Source: Tetracentron sinense (lineage: Eukaryota; Streptophyta; Magnoliopsida; Trochodendrales; Trochodendraceae). Taken from it: 64,000 nt of DNA. Positions 1-13,403 of this stretch are shown piece after piece; the stretch's first letter is position 1; every line of letters starts with the position of its first letter. Position numbers and translations under genes: made by a program. The notes beneath the pieces were generated by a model, which searched no databases, was not told the origin of the DNA, and saw only the letters and a list, made by a program, of their open reading frames with translations. The DNA lies in assembly GCA_015143295.1 (NCBI GenBank), contig CM026570.1, positions 25,055,250 through 25,119,249 on the forward strand, given 5' to 3'.

Positions 1-1283
1 ACTCACAAAGTGATCATTGGGATGAATTTTGAAATTTCTTTAATTTTTCATTCAAAATATCATTTTCTTCTGCAAGGGAGGTCTTGTCATTTTGTAAAAC
101 TTCATAAGAATTTTTAAGAGAAATAATGTCCTTTTTGAAAGATTTGTTTATAGAGGCAATTCTTTTAATTTCTAAATAAAGTTCATCAAAAGCATCTCTA
201 ATCTCATCATAAGAAAGAGATTCACTAAGTGAAGGATTTATATCATCCTCATTGGTCATGAGGCACAAATTAGTCATCTCTTCATCGCTAGAAGCTTCCG
301 ATCCGCTTTCCTTGGAATCGTCTCATGTATCTTTCATAGCCTTTTTCCGGAACCTTTTGCTTTTCTTAGTGGAGGACACTTCGTCTTGATGTGTCCCGGC
401 TTTTTGCATTCGTAGCAAATAATCAGTTTTTTTTTGCTTGTTTCACCTTTGGATAGTTCCTTAGTGAATTCTTTTTTGAAAGACTTCTTCTTGAAGTTCC
501 TTTTGTTTTTGAGGAACCTCTTGAATTTTCTAGCCATGAAAAGTTATGTCTTCATCCTCCTCACTTTCCTCTTCTTCACTTTCTTCTTCTTGATGAGATG
601 ACTTGAGAGCAAGTCCTTTCTTGTGCTTGAGCTCGTCTTCTTAATGTCCCTTCATGATTCATTAATGACTCAAGAAGCTCATCCATTTGGACCTTTGTCA
701 AGTCCTTAGCTTCTTGAATGATCGTCACTTTGGAAGACCATTCATTTGGCAATGACCTCAGCACTTTTCTTACATTTTCTACACTAGAATAAACTTTACC
801 AAGTGCCTTTTGTCCATTCAAAATATTAGTGAACCTAGTAAACATTTTAATAATTGATTCATCATTTTCTATTTTGAAAAGTTCATATTTGTGAACCAAC
901 ATACTGATTTTTTCTTCTTTTACTTGATTGGTTCCTTCATATCTAACTTGAAGCTTATCCCATATTTTTTTGGCTGAATCACATCCAGAGACTCTATTAA
1001 ACTCTTGGGGGCTAAGAGCACAATAAAGATTGCAAATTTCCTTAGCATTAATCTGAATGAGTTTAATATCAGCATCATTCTATTTCTGAGGAATTTTAAC
1101 ATCATCAACTATTTTTTAGGGAAGATATGGACCTTTGACTATGACTGTCCAGCATTCATAATCAAGAGCTTGGATGTAATACATCATCCTAGTTTTCTAA
1201 TAGTTATAATTTTTCTCATTGAACAATGGAGGATGGGTGGTCGATTGGCCTTCTCCTAAGGTAGTAGCAAAGATGTTTGTCAT
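1..1283 (-). pseudogene. gag: copia gag (capsid/nucleocapsid), broken
   Basis: Begins at an ATG at 1283 on the minus strand. In order it shows an N-terminal LGEGQSTT stretch, a gag UBN2-type capsid region ([40 protein letters not shown]) and one CCHC zinc knuckle near 400-450 (CYECKKPGHIKTKC), then a coiled-coil segment close to the window edge. Stops and frameshifts separate these pieces. Such proteins form the virus-like particle that packages retrotransposon RNA. The matching gag in the 13.3-kb copy has the same layout. Confidence 0.85.
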
Positions 1284-1331
1284 TAAGGATCTTTAACTCA
1301 AGATTGTTAAATCTAAATAACAGAGTATTAG

Positions 1332-1343
1332 GCTCTAATACCA
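1332..1343 (-). other. Primer binding site (tRNA-Met)
   Basis: The minus strand reads TGGTATTAGAGC, one base from the TGGTATCAGAGC complement of plant initiator tRNA-Met. It lies 2 bp inside the LTR edge, the normal position for priming minus-strand DNA synthesis in copia elements. Confidence 0.85.
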
Positions 1344-1345
1344 AT

Positions 1346-2633
1346 TGTTGCCCAGTTAATGGTTGATTAGGGTCAATGGCAAATTAAAATTTTAACTAAG
1401 TGATTTATGTGGAATTTAAATGAAATCATAAATTAGCTATAAGCAATAATAAACTGAATTAGAGAGAGAGAGGGAGAGACAAAGAATACCACACACATGA
1501 TATGTTATCGGGGTTCAACAACTTGCCTACGTCCCCGCCTTTAAACTTTCCGCTTAAGGATTTTCTCATGATTCCACTAATTGCACTCTTCTTTACAGGT
1601 AGAGAATAAGCCTTTACAATCATTTTCGCAGGCTCAGGATCAAACCTCTTCAAGAGAGACCATCTCTTGGATACAAGAAGAACTTGTTAACTTGTGCAAG
1701 AATACTCAATTCTTGACTTTAACTTTTACAGAAATTTGTTGGATATAAAATTCGAATTTGAAAGCTCCTAACTAAGCTAGATATGAATGGAATACAAGAT
1801 AGTAATCACTCAAGAATGATTGAAATTGAATGTTCAAGTTATGAGGGATTGAGATTCTAGGTATTCAATAAAAAAACAGAGTATTGATTGTTGGAGAATA
1901 TTGAATAATCAAAGTGTGAATGAATAGTGTTAGAATCTTGTATTTTGTTAATAAATAAGCTCTCTTTATTGTTGAGCAATCAATTATAGCCGTTGGGAGC
2001 ACATTTAATGTGAACTAGCCGTTGAAAACTAGCTGTTACACACATTTCCCGCAAGCACTCGTCGACGAGTGGGATGACATAACTCAAATTGAGCTTTCTG
2101 TTTTGCCACTCGTCGACGAGTTCTCTGAATTTTCATAGAGAACTCATCTTCTGGAGACCAAATAGATGGGAAAAGTTATATGATCCAAGGGCAATCTTAA
2201 GATTATCATTTTAAACAATTTTAGGCCCTAAGAATGATGTCCAAATTATTCTAAGTCTCCTATGGTCTATCTAGGTAAACTTTGAGCAATCATTTCCAAT
2301 GTCTTGAGGACTTTACAAGGTTCTAGACTTTGACACTAGTCTTCATTGAGTGATGATCTTGCTATGAAACTTATGGAGCTTTATATTTGACTTGGCTTCA
2401 TGAATTGACTTGAGTCTTTGAAGCTTTTTCCCTTGAAGTGGAGTACTTGGACTTAGATTCCCTTGAGTGGTTGAACTCTTCAATTCTTTATATTTTGAAT
2501 GATGATCTTAATATTCTTTTTATCTAAAATTACATATTCTAAATTGAAATATTAGTATCATTAAGATCATTCAATTATTGGGTTATCATCGAAACTATTA
2601 AGGATACTTAGAGTTGTAACCTTGAGGTTAACA
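1346..2633 (-). repeat. 5' LTR of copia family X copy 1
   Basis: On the plus strand it starts TGTTGCCCAG next to the primer site and ends GAGGTTAACA. It contains two perfect self-complementary motifs (2056-2071 CACTCGTCGACGAGTG and 2108-2121), two MYB3R/MSA-like AACGG sites (1987-1997 and 2016-2026) and a weak TATA region near 1965-1975. In minus-strand order these are palindromes, MSA sites, then TATA, as expected for a U3 promoter. Confidence 0.85.
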
Positions 2634-2989
2634 TTTATCACTCGTGCTAACCGAAGATAAGATATATGATTTAATCACTTGTATCTTTCTTGATTTGTTG
2701 AGAGGAGACGTGTCGTCACTTTCACTTTAATGTTTGCACTTCGAGAGATCTGAATAGATTCAATTCATGATCAGTTATGAGGATAGTAATTGATTCAAAC
2801 ACCTTAAATCTTCTCTACAAGAGACCATAAAAACCCTTTAATTGATTAATTAATTAGAAGTCATTAGTTTAATTATTGTTTTAGTTTAATTTAATTTAAA
2901 TCAAATTTTGTCTCTCATTAATTATAATTAATCTCAAGAAAAAAACAACGCAACCAGTGCAGTCCTCTGTGGTTCGACACCCTTACTAG
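2634..2989. other. AT-rich intergenic remnant, no gene
   Basis: No coding signal. Around 2950-2995 the sequence CTGTGGTTCGACACCC resembles the stretch seen near the end of Athila/Tat-type gypsy LTRs, so this may be the tail of another decayed retrotransposon. It is AT-rich with ATTAATTA runs near 2840-2930. Confidence 0.3.
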
Positions 2990-4780
2990 TAACAACCAAT
3001 TTGAACGCCCCCCTAGGTCGTTCGAACGACCTGCTGAGAAAAAGTCCGTAAAGTCTTTTAAAATCCGATTTTTTGAAAGTTTTAAAGGGTTTATGACTCT
3101 ATATAATATTTATTTCGTAGGTTTAGGGTTTCCTAACCATTATAAGAGCCTTAAATATTCAGAGAGAGAAAAAAACTATGATTTTCTAAGAGTTTTCAAT
3201 TGGAGGAGAAGAGAAAGGCTTAGAGATCAAGGTTATTCGCAAGGGATACATCATAAGGAAACGATCAAGAAAGGTAAATACTAATTTGATGCTAATTTTA
3301 TCATGATCATTAATGTTAAACAATGGAAAAGAATAATTTTGAAGTAAGAACTTGATTTAAAGTATGTTTTTATCGAAATGTTTTCCTTATGTAAGTATGT
3401 CTTGGATTTGGATAATGTTTTCCTTATGTATGTTCTAACAAGGGGAACGAAATATATTTTGGTGTATGTATGGTTGATTTTGGAGAATATGATGTATGTT
3501 GGAGTTGTGATTGAATTGATATATGTTCGATGCAAGATTTATGGAATTGTGTAAATTAGGGTTTTAGCTTCAATGCAAGATTTGTGAAATTTAGATGCAT
3601 AAATTAGTAATATTATGGCTATTGTAAGAACCCTGATTTGATTGCACTTAATTTTCTATCCATTAATTTATATACATGACAATTGGTAATTGGTGTGTTA
3701 TTGTTTGTTTTTTAACACGAGATTGATATATGCACAAGTATGATGAAAGCACAAACATAAGAAAGTAAAAGTCACACGAGTATTACTGCATGACCGAGTT
3801 TTCTCATAAGTATGAAAGTCAACAAAGTAAGATTCTTATAAAGTAAGGATTACCACTGCGGTAAATTGGCCAATGATATGTCATACCTAGTTTTCTAGGG
3901 TATGTTATACCTGACTTCAAAGTAAGTTGTTCAAATAATGTCAACCGGTAAGTTAGTCAATGATATGTCATACCTAGTTCTTTAGGGTATGTCATTTTTG
4001 GCTTTAAAGTAAATTGTTCAAAGAATATCAACCGGTAAGTTGGTCAAGGATGCTAGTTACTCAGCTTTAAGTAAGTTCGCTACAAAGCCATTTTATACTT
4101 GGCTTCAAAGTCTCAGTTTCCAAGGTTACTAGTCATCTGACTTGAAAGTAAGTTCTCGAGAGTAAGAAAATAAAGAAAGGCAAGTATTTGTATACATATT
4201 TAAGATTTGTAAAGAAAAGTATTGTTTTTCCACACTCTAATTAATGCATGTATGTTTGTCTCTGTTGAACCTGGATTTGTATGTTATATTGATGCCTATG
4301 ATATTGTTTGGTAGAAGTTGTATAGTCGAGTGTTTTCAATGCTCAGCCGAATTGTTATTTTCGGTAGGTCCAAACTTTGAAATTTGTGCTCCGGGGCCTT
4401 GGGTTGAAGAATAGTACATAGAGGAAGATCTGACATGTGATCATCCCGAAGAGAAACAAGATCTTGATCGATGACTTTACTGTTGATTTTGATTTATTAG
4501 TATTTATTTGAGTTTCAAAGAGATTATAATTGAATTTATTATAGATTTATGTTTAAGTTACATTGATGATTAATAATCATGATAGATGATTCAAATTATT
4601 TATATTTAGTTAGTTATGTATTTTAATAAATGTTTATTTGAGGTATCAATTGTTGTTAATTGAAGAGAAATTTTCAGGTTCATAATTTAGAATGTTTTTT
4701 AAGCTTCTAATAGCGTGGTATGACAAGTAAGTCACGTGCCAAAGATCCACATTCTCATAGGTGGGATTTTGGGGTATGAT
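2990..4780 (+). repeat. Decayed gypsy-type LTR (G1)
   Basis: Similar along its length to the LTR at 40536-43186: both have a self-complementary CG-rich motif, a TATA box soon after, an R-region leader with a CGATCAAG-AAAGGTAAATA donor-like stretch, tandem sub-repeats with a CTGACTTCAA or CTGGCTTCAA core, and a tail reading AAGTAAGTCACG then GGGGTATGATA. The 18-bp perfect palindrome is at 3015-3032 and TATA is near 3098-3107. The tandem repeats (period about 110 bp) lie at 3860-4170. No internal region is attached, so it is probably a solo or truncated LTR. The exact start is uncertain. Confidence 0.6.
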
Positions 4781-5225
4781 ATCTTCTTTTTTGTTGAAAT
4801 CTTTTCCTCCCATTCGTTTCTTTTCTTTTACTCACTCTTTTCGTTGTTTTTTGAAATTGGTAAAATTAACTCATTTTTCAAAGAAAATAAGAAACATGAT
4901 TTATTTTGGGAAGATACAAGTTTTTTTTGAACTTTGCTTTTCGTGAGATTCCCTCATTAACTTTTGTTAATGATTTTGAAGTCCTAAAATATCTAAAACT
5001 TTATATTATATATAGTAATTTATTCTACACATTAAAAATATAAAAAATAATTGTATTTTTTTCTCTTCCTGGACTTATATAACTATGTGTGTTAATATTG
5101 TATAAAAACTTCTCTTATAATTAATAATATATTGGAGTTATCTTAAAAATTATTAAATAATAAGTATAAGAGATTATCTTCTTTTCTCTTCTACTATAAT
5201 GAGAGAAGCCTCCTAATGATGGAAA
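4781..5225. other. AT-rich intergenic spacer
   Basis: No gene, RNA or transposon signature was recognised. The stretch is T-rich, with poly(T) runs near 4800-4930 and TATAT tracts near 5000-5130. Confidence 0.4.
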
Positions 5226-5580
5226 TTCCCAAACTATCCCTGTAACCCGATTTTTGTCAATTCTCAAACTACCCTTATATACAAACCTTATAAATCTTCA
5301 TTCATTTAATGTTTTACTTAATTTCCAAACTACGCCTTTCTCATCTATAATCTACCAAACTACTCCTTTCTCAAAAGGTAACCTATTTTTGATGAATTCC
5401 CAAACTACCCCTTTCTCATCTACAATATATTTAAAGTTATAAATTCCCAAACTACCCTTAAGACAAAACCTTGATTTGATATTTTACCAAATTCTCAAAT
5501 TATCATTTTCTCATCTACACCTTTTAACACTCCTTAACTGTGGTTAAATTTTACCCACCTCAAACTATCCCTTTCTCATC
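5226..5580. repeat. Degenerate tandem array upstream of the eIF5-mimic gene
   Basis: About eight imperfect copies of a unit with core CAAACTACCCCTTTCTCATC (seen near 5228, 5260, 5325, 5350, 5400, 5445, 5495 and 5562). Spacing is irregular, 30 to 70 bp. The array ends about 300 bp before the start codon, so it lies in or next to the promoter. Two ACTCCTTAACxGTGGTTAAA stretches (about 5528-5550 and 5617-5640) resemble the MITE arms found near 60190 and 62720. Confidence 0.6.
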
Positions 5581-5835
5581 AATTGCACCTACAGGTTAAC
5601 ACGTGTTCTTTTTTACACTCCTTAACCGTGGTTAAAATTTACTCACCTATAAGGTTCCCCAGTCGCCCTCCCCCACCCCTCTCTCTCATGTGCATGGACT
5701 GTAATCAAGTGCCACTCGCGTGCCTTCCCCTAGTTAATTATAACTATAGAGCCATCCTTACAAATTTATTAATTAGTAAAGATTATTAAAGTTATAGAAA
5801 ATTAATTATAAGAGGGCCTACTGGTATATCAATCC

Positions 5836-5937
5836 CCATAAATAAATATCTCAGTCCGTACCCCATCGAAGTTCTCATCTCCTTCGGCTATTCTACGCAG
5901 ACACTCTCTCCTTTGATCTCTCTCTCTGTCTTGGTTT
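5836..5937 (+). promoter_or_regulatory. Probable core promoter and 5' leader of the eIF5-mimic gene
   Basis: A TATA-like CATAAATAAATAT lies at about 5838-5850. It is followed by a CT-rich leader (TCTCTCCTTTGATCTCTCTC) that is typical of plant 5' UTRs and contains no upstream ATG. The leader runs straight into the start codon at 5938. The transcription start is probably near 5870; this is inferred from TATA spacing, not shown. Confidence 0.55.
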
Positions 5938-5942
5938 ATGAG
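5938..5942 (+). CDS. 5MP: 5MP coding exon 1 (5 nt: ATG AG)
   Basis: The reading frame begins at the last five bases of the leader exon, ATGAG, followed by donor GTAAAT. Joining to exon 2 gives [10 protein letters not shown], the expected start of the plant protein. No other ATG gives an in-frame join. Confidence 0.85.
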
Positions 5943-8900
5943 GTAAATGCTCCATTCTTCATTTGCGTATTCTCTTTGGTCGTGTCCTCGTCTTTTTTCT
6001 TTTCTAAATTTTCAAATCCAGTGAATATATTGGCAGATCTGTTCTTCTCGACGGGGTTTTCAAAAAATTTGTTTTCTTTTTTGAATATATTATTGTTTTT
6101 TGGAGAAAGATTGTGTTTTTTTCACATCTAAGTCTTTTTTCTCGTACTTTTCCTTAGTTGATGATTAGTTGGGTTTGAGTTCTTGGATTACATCACTGGA
6201 TCGCATTTTTTTTAAAAAAATCGTGGGAAGTATTTGACTTTAATGGGATATACTTTTCTTATATATTATTTTTTGAATTGGTTTTTTTTTTTAAAGGTAA
6301 AGAATGGGTCTTCTTGAATCTTGATTTTGAAAATTTCATTTGGGATCAAAAATCCATTTTTTAAACCGATGTTTGTATTTTTTCCGTTGTCGGAATTAAC
6401 ATTTTAGAGTATTTAGTTGTTGTTGACTGTTTTATCTCCCTTCTGTTCCTCACTGCAGCTCGAAGGAGAAACCCACTCTCGGGTATGTTGTGTTCTTCGC
6501 ACTTCATTGATTCTCATTATTTTTTATTAAACATTTAGCTGTTATTGTTGAAACATTCACTCTGTTGTTCTTTGAAGATTTTCTTTCTCTACCGATGAAT
6601 TCAAGACCTTCTGTGCTCAGCATATAAGTTAATCCATTTCGTTATTTTGTTGAAATAATGTCGTTTGATTCAAAACTTTAGTCAGGGGTACATATATTTC
6701 CATCTAATAATTGACATTTCATTACCGGGAAAAAAAAATTATATATATAGATATATATAAAGGTAATTGGTTCATTGTAATTACCATTTCTGACTTTATG
6801 AACATTCTATAGCTTAAGAGATGTTTCAATGTTGAGTTTCTTCTGTTTCTCTTCAACCAACTTTCCATGTTTCTTGTTTAGTTGAATCTTTTCTTTAGAT
6901 AGGTCAAGACCTGAATCCTTAAGACTTGACTGAGATGCTTCACCTCCAGTTAACTGTGTATTGACCAAGGTGCGTGTTATACTTGGTTAAGGTACTAGTC
7001 TTTTATTATGCAAAGAACAAGACAGTGTGCGTTTTATACTTGGTTACTATTTGTGTTATTATTTTAAAAAGATATCATTATGATTAAAATGAAAATCTCC
7101 TTAGAAAAGAGATTGCGCCCACCCTTAAGCTCAACAAATGCATGCCTATTTTTTTTCCTTTTAATCATAATTTCATAGTTAGAAACTATTTATAAATTGA
7201 AAATAATATTTTGAGCCACGTTATAACTATATGTAGATGACTTATATCCAAGAAATGTATATTTATACCGAAACCAAAGTAAAGAACCTTGATATCAATA
7301 TCTTTCTAAATTTAGAATGAATTTTCACAAGGCCTTCAAGAAGCCAAAAGAAAGGCATATTTTTCTAGATTTATAAAGAAATATGTTTTCTTTTTTACTA
7401 AAGAAATAGATCTCGTACCTTCTCTTCTTCTGCAACTAGAACTCACTTAAGACCTTGGAAACCAAAATAAGAGGAGGTACGGGAAATTTACAACCTTGAA
7501 AAAGATCACCAATTAAAAACTATTTATCAGGCATAAGTAACTATAGTTTTTATTAGTTATTTGAATTTGAAAATTTGTGGGGATGACCAAAAATATTTTT
7601 CAAATAGTCACTTTACGACCTTGAAAAGGATGCCTTTCTTGTATCATAACTATTTGGAGATTTGTGGGGCAGATCAAATAGTTATACCATATTATTTTTT
7701 TCTTAAATTAGATCTGCATGAAGCCATGCAGTTACATTGATGGAGAAAGCTTATGACCATGCTAATTGGGAATTCTTGGATCATGTCTTGGGTAGAATGG
7801 GTTTCGGGAGCAGATGAAGGAGATGGATGAAGATGTGCATTTCGTCGGTTTCTTTTTCGGTTATTCTGAACGGGAGTGCGGTCGGTTATTTCAACAGTTC
7901 CAGAGGTTTGAGGCTGGGTGACCCGTTATCCCCGTTTCTTTTCGTGATCGTTTTGAGGCTTTGAGTAGGATGCTAGATAGAGCAAAGGGTATAGCGTTTG
8001 AGGGTTTCTCTGTTGGCTCAGCTCAGACGCGTATTTCCCATATTCAGTTTGCTGATGACATCTTGATTTTCTGTAATGCGGCGCCCAATTAGCTTTTATT
8101 CATCAAGGGCATCCTTCGGTGCTTTGAAGCTGTGTCTGGGCTTCGAGTGAACCTGGCTAAGTCTGAAATTGTTAGGATAGGAGACGATCCCAACATGAAC
8201 CAATTGGTAGTGTGTTTTGGGGGCAAAATGGGAGTTCTTCCGTCGAGGTACTTGGGGATGCCCTTAGGGGGGAGGTTTCAAAGCTAAAGATTTGTGGTTG
8301 CCAGTTTTAGAAAGATGTGTGAGGCGGTTAGCAGGTTGGAAGTCGTACTTCCTATCTAAAGGAGGAAAATTAACTCTCATTCAAAGCACCCTAGGTATTA
8401 TTCCAACATACTATATGTCCACTCTAACCATGCCTAAGTCAGTGGCCGTTTCCCTTGAGCGGATGCAGTGTGATTTCTTGTGGAACGATAAGGTGGACTC
8501 CTTCAAATATCATTTGGTGGCTTGGAATCTCATTTGTCGGCCCAAGGAGAATGGAGGTTTAAATCCGAAGTCTTTGTTGCTGGCGAATAAGGCTTTGCAG
8601 GGTAAGTGGATGGAGGTTTGGCGAGGAGAGATCGAGTTTGTGGCGCGAGGTGATAGTGGCCAAATATGTGGCGGTGTCGTGTGGAATCCCAAAGTAAGTT
8701 TCGAATTCTCATGGCTCGAGCCTCTGGAAGGGAATTATGGCGACAACTCATTTGGTGGTGCCCAAGTTCAGATTTAGAGCGGGCCGGGGGACCGAAGTCA
8801 GATTCTGGAAAGACGTGTGGTGTGGTGACTCCAGGCTTGATTTAGGCCAAATTTTCTTGCTTGCTACCGACAGGGAGGCTTTGGTTGGTGACTACTTTGA

Positions 8901-11900
8901 AAGAAGGGGAGAAGGGGGGGTTTGGTGTCCAGTTTTGAGACGATGCCTAAATGATTGGGAATTCAATGAGTTGTCGAGGTTGTTGGCGCGCTTGAATCTC
9001 TTGTCCCCGTGTGATGAAATCAGGGACTGCAGGGTTTGGCTTGGTAGCAAAATTATCGTTTCTCATCAAGATCCCTTCTTCAATCTCTGGGTCCGGGTTC
9101 ATCAGGATCTTTCCCTCATCGGGTAGTGTGGAATCCAGGCATACCCTCTAAAGTTTCGTTCTTTCTATGGAACGCTGCCTTGGATAAAATTCTCATGTGT
9201 GATCAACACAGAGGGTGGAAGATGGCCAACAGGTGTTTCTTGTGTTTTCAAGGGGCAAAGTCAGTGGATCACCTGCATATTCATTGCCCGTATGTGGGGG
9301 GTATTTGGAGCTTCTTCTTGTCTCGCATGGGCATTGCTTGGGTCTTCCCCTCCACCGTTCGCAATCTCTTAGATAGTTGGACTAGGTCTAGAGAGGGTGG
9401 GCTAGGGAAGCAGTGTGGGCGGTGTTGCCGGGTGCTATCTCGTGGATGATATGGAAGGAAAGAAATCTTAGAGTCTTTGAAAACAAGTCGGTCTCCCAAT
9501 CCTGTATCTGTGCTCGTATTCGGCTAGTGATCTTGGAATAGGCGGGAATTAACTTTGAAGGGGAGGAGCTTAAGGCAGTTTTAGGCCGAGTCGTTATGGG
9601 GGGTTCCTAGGCTTGGAGCCAGGAGTTATTTCTCTCTCGGGGTGTTGAGTTTATTTTCTTGTAAACTTTAGTTTCATTCTGTGCTTTTGTTCTTGTTTCT
9701 TGCTCTTTATTAATATATTTGTTGCTTATTTACCGATAAAAAAAAAAAAAAAGTTCATGGCACCCTGCATGGCTTGATTATTTGAAGACTGTGTCCCAAG
9801 CCAACTTGATGAACAAATAGGTGCACTAACCAAGTTGTGAGTCTTGTCAATTGTGACAAGCTTATTGTTTAATGTGGCTATCAAATGCAAAGCAAAGTAT
9901 TTGCTTAATGACACATTCTTTACTAGAATTTTTATTATAGGTTGGTTTATGGACGAAATTTTTATCTAAGAGCTCGCAAGATGTCATTCAACTAACATGC
10001 CTGCATGAAGATAAGTTTGAGTGCTTATTGTAGAAAATAATTAAAAAACTCGAAAACTCGACTCGAAAGTTAGCTGGGTTGAGTAACTTGGAAAACTCGA
10101 AAAATCACTTGACTCGACCGACTCGGAAAACATATACATATATATTATGCAACATAGAAAAAAAATTTCTATTGCAAAATAATTTCTACTTTCTATAATT
10201 CTATTGTAAACTTACAAATTAAAAACAGTCTTAAAATAATTGTAATGCTAAAAGCTTAAAATCAATCCTAATTTCAAAAATTATAATGCTATTGTTAATT
10301 AAAAAAATTAGAAGTAGATATTGGTTATAAATTGTAATGCCAAAATCAATCCTAATTTCAATGCAATTCACTGTTGTAGGTTTTAGATGTTTACCTAGTT
10401 GAAGCTGGGCAAGTAGGTCACAACTCACAAGGAGGCTGCCACCGTTTCACAAAAATAGGCTTGCTCACCTCATTCTCCTCCTTTCCCTACCTCATTCTCC
10501 TCGGTTTAGGGCTCAAATGAGACCTCGATATGGATATGGGTCGTACGAGATTTAAAAAAAAAAGACATTTATGTCTTGAAGTGATTCAGTCAAGTCTTTC
10601 GAGTCGAGTCACTCGGCCTAACTCAACCGAGTCACTCGAGTTACTCGGGTAGAAGAGAGATCGAGTTTTTTAGCCGAGTCGACCTGAAATTCAGGTGAGT
10701 CGAGTCGACTTGGCTGAGTTTTGAGTCGACTTGCCGAGTTTTGGTACAGTGGTAGAAACCATTGCTCACGTAATCGGTTCACTCATATTTAATCAGATGT
10801 GAGAATGCTGTGAAAAGTACCTTGTCTAAACGTTGTGAAAAGTATTAGTTATCCATCTTATATATATTTTTTGACAGATGTCCCCATCTTCAATCCTGCC
10901 CAAGTAATTTTTCTTCTTCACCGAGTTGACATTGATGATTGATCTCATAACTAAACTAGGAAAAGCAAAGTATGATTATTTTTATCATAGTTGATGTTGG
11001 AGAATATTTTATTTTCAAGTCTGCCCAATTCTTTGTTTATTATTTGTCAAAATTTTCTGAAAATCTGACATTGATTATCCACACATTCAAGATATAGCAG
11101 TGTTGTGTTAAATTTCTATGGTGTATTATCAATTGTTGCACCAGTGAACCTGCATGGGAAATTTTATTTGGTTGCTGCATTTTGACTCCTGGCTAAGCCA
11201 AGAGAGATACTTTTTCTGGGAATAGCTTTGTGAACTTGCTGTTTGAGTCCTTTCTGGATGGTGTGTTGTTCAACAATGTCTTTCCAAGTCCAACATTAAT
11301 CCTTATGTATTTTATACTTTAGTATTCTTGGGATTTCATTTTTCTTTTGTTTTTTTCCTTAAATACATATGCACCCAACTGCATGGTACCCGTGCCCTAT
11401 TATTAGTTCCATACTCAATAGTCTTGGGATCATTGTTTTCATGCCTACTTGTGTAGTAAAAATGTTGCCTAGGCAATGACTAGGCCACTATCTCGCCTAT
11501 CTAGGAGTCTAGGACCCCTATTGCCTAGATCATGATCTCGGTGGCCACTCACTAAATCTTGTATAATTTATACGGACAAAAGTAAATTTTGGTCACCTAG
11601 GCATTGCACCAAGGCATCGTCTCGACGCTTTGACTACACTGGCTTACAACAAGCTTGTAAAATCTCAGCCGAAATAGAGTTGTCTTCCCCATCTCAGTCA
11701 GAGTGGTGTCTCAGCCTAATTTCATCAGTTCATATATAAGTTTGACATTGTTGCGGATGAGATGTATTTCTATCTGGTTGTATCTGTCTCATCTGCATTG
11801 TTTCAAGACAGAGTTCTGACCTTGTTATCAACATCTTCTTCATCCTCATATCCATACCCAATAAAAAATAGGTCTATGGTGTTCCATTCCTTTGAAAAAA

Positions 11901-13368
11901 TATATACCAATAATGATATTGAGGAAGGCTCTCTTTGACTTGAGTAAAATAACTGCATTGGTTACGAAAGTTTAGTTTGAAGCAATATATTTAAGACAAT
12001 ATTGAATCACAAAAATATTGTTTCCTTGTTATTCCAAAATGGACATTTAATGCCTAGTTGTCAATGGAGTATATTCAGCTACCGATTTGATAATGTATTA
12101 GCCAAATTATTTATTCCAATGAGGTTGGGATTTTTGGACTATCATCTGATGTACGAGCCATATTATAATCAAAGACCACCTCTAATGCCTTTTTAGACGG
12201 ACCTAATATCTTGATTTCAGTGATTACATGTCTGGACATGCCAAGCACATCAGGGCCTCCAAAAAATTGGCTGAATCAAATACTTGTATTAAAATGTCTG
12301 CCAAAATCAGATTTAGGCAAAAACGATCAAGGGTATCCAAATCAAAGTTTGAAATAGTTAAAAGAATCAAAAGACAGGAAAAGTTAGGTCCTCTCTGCTG
12401 TAAGAGTCCACTCCTACAGCTACCATCATGGTTTCTTCCAACCATTACTAGGACCACCCTAAATGTCATTGCCTAGGGCCTCCACTAATACGTGTTCCTA
12501 GGGGTGGTGATAGCAGTCCTTGACCCAACCTGCCAATCTCCACAAACCCGTGCAGTATTTTCTCTGGGTGAAGGTTGTCATACCTCTATCCATTCTGGGA
12601 TTGGGTTGGTTTTGTCTCGACTTATGTTCACCGAATTGGGCTTAACCCGAACCCATCTGCTCAATTGCTGAACAATTCGTCTAAATAATCATGTTATTTT
12701 GGGTTAAATTGGTTCTTGATAGACTGGAATGCCGCAACGGGTTCGTGTTTCCGAACCCAAACGCTCGGGACTAGGTACTAATAAAGAAGAAGAACATTGG
12801 CCTACCAAACTGGATTAATAAAAGGGTCAGGTTCGGATCAGGCTATCACTCATGAGCGATTGAGTCTTAGTTGACCTGACCTAATACGATCCATTGCTAT
12901 GAGACGCTATGTGAGAAAACTGGGCTGAGCGTATGAAAGAGTGATAATTGACTTCTGAGGTGGAAACTAATGTCAATGATGACATTCAGCCAGAGGTTGT
13001 CATTGCTTTAATAGTTTCCTTTTTCAGTAAAATTATTGCCTAGGATATGCCTAGGTGACTGCTTTCCCCAGCCGGGATCTCTAGCACTTGCATAGGGATC
13101 TAGGCAGGTGCTTGTTAAGACGTGCCTATTGGCCTCTAGGTGTTGTTGCCCAGACGCTAAAGCGCTTGTGACAAAGGTAGTCGCCGCCGACCCACTTAGA
13201 CAATATGGACAAAATGGAGAAATAAAAAAAAATAATTTTACTTGCTATTGGGAGAATAAAATGTTTTCTTAAAAAAATGAAAAATTGTCGAGGATTAAGT
13301 TTGTATAGCTGCAGGCTGAAACTGGTTCTTTTTAATTGAAGAAGAATGAGAACTTCAAAGTCCCCCCT

Positions 13369-13403
<35 letters not shown>

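Larger units (their letters stand above)
1..2633 (-). mobile_element. Ty1-copia retrotransposon, family X copy 1 (5' part)
   Basis: The element reads on the minus strand: its 5' LTR is at 1346-2633, followed by a tRNA-Met primer site and gag, and it runs off the left edge. The LTR has the family ends TGTTAGCCTC-type/CAACA (here the first end is TGTTAACCTC). The same LTR ends, gag start and primer site recur in the 13.3-kb copy at 43187-56494, which is the basis for calling one family. Gag is damaged, so this copy is a fossil. Its lineage resembles long copia elements with an extra ORF after pol (SIRE/Maximus type); that placement is inference. Confidence 0.85.

Noticed and set aside
8510-8751. 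Minus-strand open frames over the intron 2 LINE
   Set aside because: They are antisense shadows of the LINE thumb region; the plus strand has clear RT homology.
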